The position numbers were made by a program, and so were the translations under genes. The notes beneath the pieces are model-generated. The model made no database searches and was not told the origin of the DNA. It saw only the letters and a program-made list of their open reading frames with translations. DNA of 10,568 bases from contig JAFGOG010000614.1 in NCBI GenBank assembly GCA_016926595.1, positions 1-10,568 on the forward strand, written 5' to 3'. The stretch comes from Anaerolineae bacterium. Lineage in GTDB: Bacteria > Chloroflexota > Anaerolineae > JAAYZQ01. Shown in pieces: positions 1-7,388 of the stretch. Position 1 is the stretch's first letter, and each line of letters opens with the position of its first letter.

Positions 1-2429
1 GACTCGGGCACGGTTTTCCAATCGAACCCACTCCTGCGCACGCGCACCGGCACACTGAGCATTGTCTCGCCCACCTGGATCTGCCAGGCAATGTCGGCCT
101 GGATCGCCATCACCGGCACCTGCTGCGGGGGCAGTTCCAGCAGAATCCCCTCCCCCCATGGATCGGCGCGCACCTCCGGTTTGCGCAGCCCCCAGCGATC
201 TCCCGCCTCGCGGCGCACCTGGGCGATGTCCTGTTCTGCAATCCAGCGGCTGTAGGCGGAGACTACGCGCGGCGGCAGCCCCACTTCTGCGGCTTCGGGT
301 ACGATCCCTGACTCGGCCGTCTCACGGGCCATCTCCAGGCAGCGCTCGCAAAAGTCCTGGGCTACCAGCCCGCCAAATTCAAGAAAGTAGAGCACCGGCT
401 TGTCGGTAACGTGGCGGCCGCTGGCGCGCCAGCGCCACTCCTCGATCAATTCAGCCGCCGACATGCCCGCGTAACGAGCCCGGGTGACGCCGGGCTGCAA
501 CATGTTGGCAAAAAAGTCGTCCAGGCAATAGTCCGGGATGCCGCCGTGCAACAGGATCAGGGTCACAAAGCGATGGCCGCCGAGATCGGGAAAGAGGGGG
601 AGGCCCAGATCGGTCAGCACCGTTTCAAACAGCAGGCCCAACTGCCCGGTCCATCCTGGGTGTAGGTTTCGACCGAGCGCCCGGCTCACGTTGGGCCAGT
701 ACCCATCTACGCCACTGTAGCCATAGACCCCTTGCGCCACCAGGAACACAGCCAGGGAGCAAGGGTACTGGCGCCTGAAAATTGACACAACCTCTGACAG
801 CTTTGTTTTTCGCAACCGTGCGTCAACGGCTTTGGCCAGATCAGTCGTCTCCTCAGCCGTCAGAGGAATTTCCCCCAGCAGCTCAACTTGTCCAACCAGG
901 GGACGCAGGCGCTGCTCCCATTCATATAGCTTGAATGACAGCCCTTTGGGTTCGCCTCTCTCGGGCGGAACATCTTGTCGAGTCGGCAATTTCAGCCTCT
1001 GCTCCGGCATAGGTACCTGCGCCGGAATGCTCGGCAGGCGCATCGTTCGGTAGCATGCCGCGACGAACGCGGCGTCCAACTCCCCTTTGAGTGGTTCCAA
1101 CAGTTCGGTCGCGGTCAAGTGCGACAGAAGTTCGTCGCCAGATGTAGGCCTGACCCCTGCGGCATGCAGTTCAGTGAGGCAGTGCCGTATCACTGGTACC
1201 AGGTGCAGAGGTCTACTGGCCAGCCCCCATAGCTGCTCGGCAGAAAGTTCCTGTAGTTGACCACTCGTGTTGAGCAACAGCCAGGTACTCCACGCCACGT
1301 CCGCCGTTCCGATCGTGACCGTCTCGACCAGGACTTCACGTGCTTCATCTGCGGTCATCAGTCCGCCTGCATCTGTCAACGCCTGAGCCAACAGCGCATC
1401 TAACGAGGCCACCGACAACTGAAGCCGGACGCCTTTGAGCCGTTTGATCGCACGGGTTTCGAGCTGCCGGATGCGCTCGCGAGTTAATCCCAACTCCTGG
1501 CCGATCTCTTCCAGGGTCCTTCCGGCAAAGCGCCCTTCGAGCACGCGCCGCTCTCGCTCGCCTATGGCCTCGAGCCACCGGGTGGTCAGATCATCTAGCG
1601 TTTCCCCCTCGAGCAAGAGAGAGTGCATGGGGCTGATCCGCTGTCCCGCCACCTCTTCGCGCCATGTCTTTTCATCTTGCCTGACGAGCCACTGCAGGTA
1701 ACGATTTACCCGCTCGGGAACGGGCGAACCTGGCACAAAGGCATCTGCCGGCTGCTCCATCAGCATGGCGACCGAAGAGATCTCGCACCGTGACAAAAAA
1801 TCAGCATCCTTCGAGGGCAGAAGCAAGCGCGCAACAGAAATGTCTTCCAGAGGCAGCTTGGCTGCTCGTGCCCGCAGCTCGACAGGTACCAGCGGTGGGC
1901 GATATCGAGGCGCTGGAGGCGGGCGCTGCTCCTCAGAGCTGACCGTCGGTAGTTTCCGCCCTTCGGGGTGCTTCTGCAGATACGCCTCGATCTTCTGACG
2001 GATCTCGGCCAGGCAACCGACCCCAAGATTTCGGATATCGAGCAGTTGTTCGTCCGTGAGCACGGCCAATTGGGATATGGTGCGAACCTGGCTCCGAATG
2101 AGGCAGTTGTGGGCGCGCGCCGAGAGATCGAGCACATCGATCGAAACATCGCCGGGTGATGGTTCAACCTGGGCAGGGTCGGCCTGTGTCAGCGGTGGGG
2201 TGGATTGCTGTTGTACAGGTCGCACCAGCATTGCCTTCCGGTATCGCTCCAGCCTGATCTTGATCCCGCCCAACGTGCTGATGCCGATCCCCTGGATGTC
2301 TAGCAACTCGTCGTCAGTGAGAGAAAGGACCTGCGAAGCCCAATTGATGCCAGCACGCTTGAGGCTGTTGTAGGCGCGCACCGAGAGGTCGAGCACTTCT
2401 ATAGGGTGATCGACCTGTTCCCGCCTCAT
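1..2429 (-). CDS. Double alpha-CTD-like plus sigma region 4-like protein, C-terminus cut by window edge
   Basis: An uninterrupted reading frame of 809 codons runs from ATG at 2429 off the left edge. Residues 10-62 and 97-152 each resemble the RNA polymerase alpha subunit C-terminal domain (EVLDLSVRAYNSLKRAGI and DVLDLSARAHNCLIRSQV, then LLDIQGIGI and LLDIRNLGV hairpins). Residues 192-250 may be a third, eroded copy. Residues 286-332 resemble sigma-70 region 4, with the helix-turn-helix EEIGQELGLTRERIRQLE. There is no sigma region 2, so it is probably not a complete sigma factor. The remaining 470 residues are unrecognised and include HGGIPDYCLDDFF near 628-640. The start is one base after the Fic stop; GAGG lies about 7 bases upstream. 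An in-frame ATG at 2441 is possible but has a poorer ribosome site. Domain calls are by eye; the role is unknown, perhaps DNA binding or RNA polymerase contact in a defence module. Confidence 0.85.
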   Translation of the reverse strand, partial: MRREQVDHPIEVLDLSVRAYNSLKRAGINWASQVLSLTDDELLDIQGIGISTLGGIKIRLERYRKAMLVRPVQQQSTPPLTQADPAQVEPSPGDVSIDVLDLSARAHNCLIRSQVRTISQLAVLTDEQLLDIRNLGVGCLAEIRQKIEAYLQKHPEGRKLPTVSSEEQRPPPAPRYRPPLVPVELRARAAKLPLEDISVARLLLPSKDADFLSRCEISSVAMLMEQPADAFVPGSPVPERVNRYLQWLVRQDEKTWREEVAGQRISPMHSLLLEGETLDDLTTRWLEAIGERERRVLEGRFAGRTLEEIGQELGLTRERIRQLETRAIKRLKGVRLQLSVASLDALLAQALTDAGGLMTADEAREVLVETVTIGTADVAWSTWLLLNTSGQLQELSAEQLWGLASRPLHLVPVIRHCLTELHAAGVRPTSGDELLSHLTATELLEPLKGELDAAFVAACYRTMRLPSIPAQVPMPEQRLKLPTRQDVPPERGEPKGLSFKLYEWEQRLRPLVGQVELLGEIPLTAEETTDLAKAVDARLRKTKLSEVVSIFRRQYPCSLAVFLVAQGVYGYSGVDGYWPNVSRALGRNLHPGWTGQLGLLFETVLTDLGLPLFPDLGGHRFVTLILLHGGIPDYCLDDFFANMLQPGVTRARYAGMSAAELIEEWRWRASGRHVTDKPVLYFLEFGGLVAQDFCERCLEMARETAESGIVPEAAEVGLPPRVVSAYSRWIAEQDIAQVRREAGDRWGLRKPEVRADPWGEGILLELPPQQVPVMAIQADIAWQIQVGETMLSVPVRVRRSGFDWKTVPE

Positions 2430-2430
2430 T

Positions 2431-3513
2431 TTACGCCTCATCCGGGGCCGGTTGCGCCTCATCGGGCCCGGCCAGGACATAGTGCGTCCCCCGCCCTACG
2501 CCGCGCTGTCGCAGCAACCCGCGGGCGACCAGGTCCGCCAGGTCCCGCTGGGCCGTGGCGCGGGCCACGCGATTCCATTGACGGTAGATCTCGGTCGTCA
2601 GGCGCGGTTCGCGTGACAGGAACTCCAGGGCTCGGATCTGGCGTGGGTGCAGGTCCAGGGCAACCGTCTGTGGCACTGCCGCCTGGCCCACGATCCGCTC
2701 CAGAGTCGTGATGCGCTCCTCCAAGCGCACCATCTCCACGGCAATCCCCTGGACAAAGTACTCCAGCCATTCGGTCAGGTCGCCGCTCTGATCGGCCGCG
2801 GCCAGTGCCTCGTAGTAGGACTGCCGGTCCACGTTATAGTACTCCTCCAGGGCAAAAAAGCGCCGGGTGTCGAAACCCCGCTTGTAGAGGATCAGGGTAG
2901 CCAGGGCGCGGGCTGTGCGCCCGTTGCCGTCCACGAAGGGGTGAATGCGGACGCACTCGTAGTGGGCAATGCCCGCGTGGAGCACAGGCATGAGGGCGCC
3001 GGCTGCCTCGCCGTTGAGCCAGGCAGCAAAGTCTGTCATCAGCGCCGGCACCTCGTTCCAGGACAGTGGACGAAAGCGCACCTCCCCTGTGGCCGGGACC
3101 GCAACCACCACCGGCACGCGGCGGTAACACCCCGACTCGTGCTCCGGCAGGATGTCGTGCACGACCAGGCGGTGCAGTTCGAGGATCGTCTCCTCGGTGA
3201 TGGATTTGTCCGGGCGGTTCTGGTATTGGCGGTCGATATAGTCCAACACCTCGACATAGTTGAGGACTTCGCGCTTTTCGCGCGGATGGGCCGTCACGCC
3301 GCGGCCTTCGATCAGGTCCGTAACCTCTTCCAGTGAAAGGGGGTTGCCCTCGATGCTGGTCGAGTGATGGGCGCTGCGGACCAGGGCATCGTGCCGCAGT
3401 TGCGACTCCCACTGCGCGGCAATGGGGGCGCGCAGCACCACCGCGCGCGCCGCCTCGATGCGGCCGATCATCGCGATCAAGGCGTCGGTGCGTTGGAAGC
3501 TCGGTTCGTACAT
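2431..3513 (-). CDS. Fic-domain protein AMP-transferase with C-terminal winged helix
   Basis: A 360-residue Fic family protein. The catalytic motif HPFVDGNGRTAR occupies residues 191-202, with His191 as general base, Asp195 for metal and the GNGR anion hole. An N-terminal inhibitory motif, S-T-S-I-E-G-N at 51-57, places Glu55 as the autoinhibitory glutamate, as in class II Fic proteins. A flap-like strand lies near 135-150. Residues 288-346 form a winged-helix-like DNA-binding end (RQIRALEFL to GTHYVL). Family members transfer AMP from ATP to hydroxyl side chains of target proteins in the cytoplasm; the target here cannot be read from sequence. The start at 3513 is chosen because a strong GAGGAGGAGGAG site precedes it; an ATG at 3549 in frame would add 12 residues but lacks such a site. 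The stop lies one base before the next gene, so translation is probably coupled. All hallmark residues are intact, so it is probably active when inhibition is relieved. Confidence 0.95.
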   Translation of the reverse strand: MYEPSFQRTDALIAMIGRIEAARAVVLRAPIAAQWESQLRHDALVRSAHHSTSIEGNPLSLEEVTDLIEGRGVTAHPREKREVLNYVEVLDYIDRQYQNRPDKSITEETILELHRLVVHDILPEHESGCYRRVPVVVAVPATGEVRFRPLSWNEVPALMTDFAAWLNGEAAGALMPVLHAGIAHYECVRIHPFVDGNGRTARALATLILYKRGFDTRRFFALEEYYNVDRQSYYEALAAADQSGDLTEWLEYFVQGIAVEMVRLEERITTLERIVGQAAVPQTVALDLHPRQIRALEFLSREPRLTTEIYRQWNRVARATAQRDLADLVARGLLRQRGVGRGTHYVLAGPDEAQPAPDEA

Positions 3514-3515
3514 CG

Positions 3516-3527
3516 CTCCTCCTCCTC
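3516..3527 (-). promoter_or_regulatory. Strong ribosome binding site of the Fic gene
   Basis: Reading the minus strand, GAGGAGGAGGAG ends two bases before the ATG at 3513, giving several registers with usual spacing. It decides the start in favour of 3513 over the upstream in-frame ATG at 3549, which would place this site inside the coding region. Confidence 0.75.
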
Positions 3528-3556
3528 GTAGCCAATACTTTTCGAACAAGGCTCAA

Positions 3557-3574
3557 GCCCCCGTCCCCGGGGGC
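3557..3574 (-). terminator. GC-rich hairpin after the helicase gene, possible terminator or attenuator
   Basis: A perfect 7-base stem, GCCCCCG paired with CGGGGGC around a four-base loop (GGGA on the transcribed minus strand). It lies between the helicase stop and the Fic start. The bases after it on the minus strand are TTGAGCCTTGTT, which are mixed and not a clear U-tract, so it is at best a weak intrinsic terminator. It could also be an mRNA stability or processing hairpin separating helicase from Fic expression. Confidence 0.35.
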
Positions 3575-3685
3575 GGCCGCTCACCAAGCGTCAGGTGTCG
3601 GACCGTCGCGTCGGATAGATGCTCATTCATGCTCGCTCTCACTTGCCATGACGTGCATTCAGTACAATCTCCAGACGCTGTCAGG

Positions 3686-6600
3686 CTAAATCCCAAACCG
3701 CTCGCGCAGGACCTGCAGGACGCTGCGGCTGTCGAATCCCCCGACCTCAGACGTTGTAACCAGATGGGCGGCAAAGCCATGCTTCCTGTACCAGGCTTGC
3801 TTGGTGTCCCAATGATTCCGATAGTTTTCATCGTGGAGCATACCCAGATGTTCCCAATACCACTCCTCCCCTTGCCAGTTGATGGTAAAGTCCGGCAGGT
3901 AGAAAGTACCATCAGGGGCATACAAAGGCACTTCATATTGGAAGGGGATGTCCCGATCAAAAAGCATGTTGGCGATGATGACCTCCGACTTGGAGCGCAC
4001 CATTTGCTCCGTGAGCGTACGATGGATCTTGCCCTCCTCGTACCATTCATGCATCGTCTGATATTGGGGCGGAACAGGGCGAAAGCGGAACAGTGACGAG
4101 TTGATGCGCGCGATGTGCGAGTTCTCGATGCGGCGCAGGCTCAGGATGGGCGATATATCCTCCTGGACCAACAGCGTACAGTGCGTTTGAGCGCGGGTCA
4201 TGCCGGTGTAGAACAACTCTCGCGACAAGAGGCCGCGCTTGTGCTTGGGTAGAATGAAGTACACTCTTTGGAATTCGCTGCCCTGGGCTTTGTGCACCGA
4301 GATGGCATAGGCCAATTCCAGGTTCTCGGTGACGGCGTTTTCGGACGCGTATTCCACCCAGTACTGCTGCTTGCGACTGAACACGACCTGGAACTGGGAG
4401 AGATGGAATCCAGGCCACTTCCATTTCTTGCTGTCAAAGGCGTGGATCTTGGTCATGCCGATCTCGCCGTTGAATACCTGGATCCACTCGTTTCCCCTGG
4501 CCTGAGTGTTCCAGGCCTTGATTGGCCTGGATTGGGGGCGGTTGATGACCTGGATCACCTTATCATAGACCGTGACGCCACCCACCGTACCTTTATTTTC
4601 CACCCACCAGCCGTTCTTGTGCTGTTGCAGCACCAGATTCAGATGCTCTATGCCAAACAGATCGCCGCGATAGGGGGAAAGGACCTGTGAGGCTTCGGGG
4701 TTTTGTGTCTTGTCCTCCCTCGTCATAGCCGCATGCCACAAGCTGTATGGGCGTTCAGGCTCGAACTCGCGCCCCGTGTCTTGCTCCATGTCACGGACAA
4801 TCGTCTCGACCAACAGCTTTTCCAGGTCATCGGTCGTTTGCCAGTAGAGGACACGCAGGTCGCCGGCGACATCGCCACCTTCTTGCACACGCGCGAGTAC
4901 CTCGTCCTCCTGCGCGTCCAGGTCGGCAGATTTTTCCTCAGCCAACTCGCGCCGGATGTACAGCGAAGCCAGGTCCAGGATGCCCGTGCCGCCGCCGGTG
5001 AGCCGGTTGCGCAACTGGCGCATGTTGGTTGTCAACTCACCGATGTGTTCCGGCATTTCCTCTTTGAGCCAATCGATGAGATCGGCAAACACCTTGCCGG
5101 TGCCGATGGGTGGCAACTGGTTCGGATCGCCGACAAAGATGAGGCGCTGCGCCGAGTTCCAATTGACGGCGCGGAAGAAGGTAGCCAGCAGCGGCAGGTC
5201 GAGCATTGAAGACTCGTCGATGATGTAGGTGGTGATGCCTTCTTCACGCTGCCCGCCACGCCGCTTGAAGGTAAAGTTGTCGTTGAGCCAGCCGCGCCGC
5301 ACCAGAAAAGAGTGGAGCGTGGCTGCATCTTTCCCTGTCCGTTCGCGCAGGCGGTCGGCCGCTTTGCCGGTGGGGGCAAGCAGTTGAAAAGAGGTGCCGG
5401 TACCGTGCGCCTTTTCGATCGCCTGGATAATGGCCGCTACGACCGTTGTTTTGCCCGTGCCGGCAGCACCGCACAGAACGCTGGTAGGTCTCCGAAAGAT
5501 CTGCTGGCACACCTCGATCTGTTGGACAATGGCCTTTTCGTATTCGCCGGGGTGAGATGCGGCCAATGGGCTGGTGGTGTCGTAGAGATAAGTACGCCAA
5601 TGCCCTTCCGTAACAGGGAAACGCAACTGGATATCTGGCCGGGTGGCAAGCTGGCGCAAGGTTGTCTCGATCAGCCGCTCGTCCTCAAAAATAGACTTGC
5701 GGTAGAGGTAAAGATGATCGCCTTCGCGGCGGTAGGTAAGGGCGCCGCTCATCTCGTCTTGCTCCACTTCCAGGTGGCGCAGCTTGAATTGAGCGCGCTT
5801 CCACTCTGGAAGAAAGCTGAGCCTGTGGTTGAGTCCGTATAGCACCTGGTCAGCCGGTAGGAAGGTGTGCTGGCTCGCCCGCTGGAGCTGCTCGACGCAC
5901 AGGGCGCGCAGGCGCTGCCAGTCGTCAGGCTCTAGCTCTGGCTCCACGCCAAGGTCGGGTGAAGGGAATACCCCGTGATCGATCTGGCTAAAAGAGATCT
6001 GGTCATCGGGGCCATCACCGACGTATTGCTCGCTGAGGATGTACGGATTTTCGACCAACTCGGCATGGCTGGCATAGATGCTGGCGCTTTCTGGCTTGTC
6101 CACGATGCGGCGAATCTGGTCAGTCTGAAAGTCAAATCGGGGCAGTATATCACGTAGGAGCGATTGCTGGGCCGGCTCGAGGTAGCGCCACTGCTTACGC
6201 ACCGCCTTGACGCGCTTTTCATCCAGCGCCAGGCCCGAAATTGCGTCCACGTCTCCCTGGAGGAAGGCGAATAGCGCATCCTTCACCTCGCGCTCACAAC
6301 GAATGGGGGACTGCTTCATAGTGTAGGGGATCGCCTCGCTGAACTTGAGATAATCCAACACACACAGCAGACCGGGATAGAGACCTCGGCTCTGCCACAG
6401 CTCGGCCATCACCGAGGCCAACCAAGCCTGGCGCGCCTGCCAGTTCTCGCTCGTGTCGCCGATCTCTTGCAGGATGCCTGCGATCTCGCTGAGGCGCTCG
6501 ACCAGCCCCAGAGCGCCGTCGTCCGAGATGTGGCGGGTAGCATACTTGAATTGCCTCGAGTTCTCGGGCACAAAAAGGATGCGCTCCAGAACATCGGGGC

Positions 6601-7282
6601 GATCCATGTAGAGATGGTAGGGTATACGGAGGCCCTGGTCCGGGTAGTGGGACGTGATGTCTCTTACCCAGGCGTTGGGGCCATAGTTCTTTTCTTTGTC
6701 GGCCGATTGGCCGATCCAGGTGAGTTCTGGGCCGACCTTCTTGACGCGGCCAGCGCCGACTACAACATAGAAATACTGGTCATTCTCGCTAAAAGGGTTA
6801 CTATAGTTGGCATAGTAAAAGATGAGGCTGCGATCGGGGCTGATCTGGCCAAAAAACTCGTTGGCCGCCTGGCGCCGTTTCACCGGATCGTACTTGGGGC
6901 GATTGTTGGGATTGAGCACCTCATCTTTGTACATCTCTTCGTAGGGCCAGGTCGAGACGGTATAGGGCGCCAATCTCCATTTTTTGACCTGCGTGCCGTC
7001 GCCAAACCACGATGGCGGTGGCACGTATCCTTCCAACTCATCAGGCCCAAACGCATTGATACTGTGAATGCATGGAGGTGTACCATCCACCGTGCTGCAA
7101 GGCTGTCCGGCCAGGGGCTGTTCCCAGTCCAGACTGCGATCGCGGACGATCTGATCAGCCTGATAGGAATACTGCCCCACGCAATAGGTGTTGGCCTTGG
7201 GATCGCGGCAGATGCATCCATTCCACCCGCTGTCATGCCAGGCAAGGCGGACAGAAAGATGCTTGGTAGTTTGTGCATTCAT
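3686..7282 (-). CDS. RecD-like SF1 helicase with N-terminal Cys region and C-terminal nuclease-like domain
   Basis: A 1198-residue ATP-dependent DNA helicase of the RecD/RecD2 (SF1B) type. Motifs in order: Walker A GAAGTGKT 605-612, APTGKAADRL 636-645, Walker B IIDESSMLD 687-695, GDPNQLPPIG 718-727, a UvrD_C_2-type SVHKAQGSEF 995-1004, and YTGMTRA 1025-1031 with Arg1030 as likely arginine finger. The first 80 residues carry WHDSGWNGCIC and four spaced cysteines (25, 34, 62, 71), a possible metal site in place of the usual RecD2 N-terminus. Residues 1095-1198 look like a PD-(D/E)XK-fold domain: Glu1100, LPDF with Asp1131, then YWEHLG with Glu1144. The family would unwind DNA 5' to 3'; cutting is inferred. 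ATG at 7282 has GGAAGGA about 9 bases upstream. A 106-base gap separates it from the Mrr_N-like gene and 172 bases from Fic. No frameshift is seen. Residues 80-590 are not assigned. Confidence 0.93.
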   Translation of the reverse strand: MNAQTTKHLSVRLAWHDSGWNGCICRDPKANTYCVGQYSYQADQIVRDRSLDWEQPLAGQPCSTVDGTPPCIHSINAFGPDELEGYVPPPSWFGDGTQVKKWRLAPYTVSTWPYEEMYKDEVLNPNNRPKYDPVKRRQAANEFFGQISPDRSLIFYYANYSNPFSENDQYFYVVVGAGRVKKVGPELTWIGQSADKEKNYGPNAWVRDITSHYPDQGLRIPYHLYMDRPDVLERILFVPENSRQFKYATRHISDDGALGLVERLSEIAGILQEIGDTSENWQARQAWLASVMAELWQSRGLYPGLLCVLDYLKFSEAIPYTMKQSPIRCEREVKDALFAFLQGDVDAISGLALDEKRVKAVRKQWRYLEPAQQSLLRDILPRFDFQTDQIRRIVDKPESASIYASHAELVENPYILSEQYVGDGPDDQISFSQIDHGVFPSPDLGVEPELEPDDWQRLRALCVEQLQRASQHTFLPADQVLYGLNHRLSFLPEWKRAQFKLRHLEVEQDEMSGALTYRREGDHLYLYRKSIFEDERLIETTLRQLATRPDIQLRFPVTEGHWRTYLYDTTSPLAASHPGEYEKAIVQQIEVCQQIFRRPTSVLCGAAGTGKTTVVAAIIQAIEKAHGTGTSFQLLAPTGKAADRLRERTGKDAATLHSFLVRRGWLNDNFTFKRRGGQREEGITTYIIDESSMLDLPLLATFFRAVNWNSAQRLIFVGDPNQLPPIGTGKVFADLIDWLKEEMPEHIGELTTNMRQLRNRLTGGGTGILDLASLYIRRELAEEKSADLDAQEDEVLARVQEGGDVAGDLRVLYWQTTDDLEKLLVETIVRDMEQDTGREFEPERPYSLWHAAMTREDKTQNPEASQVLSPYRGDLFGIEHLNLVLQQHKNGWWVENKGTVGGVTVYDKVIQVINRPQSRPIKAWNTQARGNEWIQVFNGEIGMTKIHAFDSKKWKWPGFHLSQFQVVFSRKQQYWVEYASENAVTENLELAYAISVHKAQGSEFQRVYFILPKHKRGLLSRELFYTGMTRAQTHCTLLVQEDISPILSLRRIENSHIARINSSLFRFRPVPPQYQTMHEWYEEGKIHRTLTEQMVRSKSEVIIANMLFDRDIPFQYEVPLYAPDGTFYLPDFTINWQGEEWYWEHLGMLHDENYRNHWDTKQAWYRKHGFAAHLVTTSEVGGFDSRSVLQVLRERFGI

Positions 7283-7321
7283 CTGCGTTATCCTTCCATG
7301 ATAGGGAACCTGGTCTTTCCT

Positions 7322-7340
7322 GAGGCCTTTACAAGGCCTC
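7322..7340. promoter_or_regulatory. Perfect 8-base inverted repeat upstream of the helicase gene
   Basis: GAGGCCTT and AAGGCCTC flank a three-base centre (TAC on plus) in the 106-base gap between the Mrr_N-like gene and the helicase ATG at 7282, ending about 40 bases before that start. The perfect dyad suits a dimeric repressor operator, or a small RNA hairpin in the leader. No U-tract follows it on the minus strand, so an intrinsic terminator is less likely. Which role it has cannot be told from sequence alone. Confidence 0.4.
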
Positions 7341-7388
7341 CCCAGAAAGTTTGTTTCGACAAAAGAAGACGAGAGCTTGCCCAGAGCT

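Larger units (their letters stand above)
3514..3685. other. 172-base gap between helicase and Fic genes, with a possible 25-codon ORF
   Basis: This gap holds no convincing gene. One tiny minus-strand frame, 3630-3553, would encode 25 residues beginning MNEHLSDATVRHLTLGER and ending in a Pro/Gly-rich tail. It has only a weak purine-rich site in front, and its 3' end is a GC-rich hairpin, so translation is doubtful. I could not pick out a reliable -35/-10 pair for the Fic gene here. Confidence 0.4.

Noticed and set aside
1760..2167. Minus-strand frame of 135 codons inside the alpha-CTD/sigma-4 gene
   Set aside because: It is out of frame with the long open frame that carries the recognisable domains.
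1..2429. Reading the leftmost gene as a true sigma factor or as RNA polymerase alpha
   Set aside because: It lacks sigma regions 2 and 3 and the alpha N-terminal dimerisation domain; only the C-terminal-type modules are present.
2647..3336. Plus-strand open frame of 229 codons
   Set aside because: It is antisense to the Fic gene, whose active-site motif is unmistakable; no domain is seen in the plus-strand translation.
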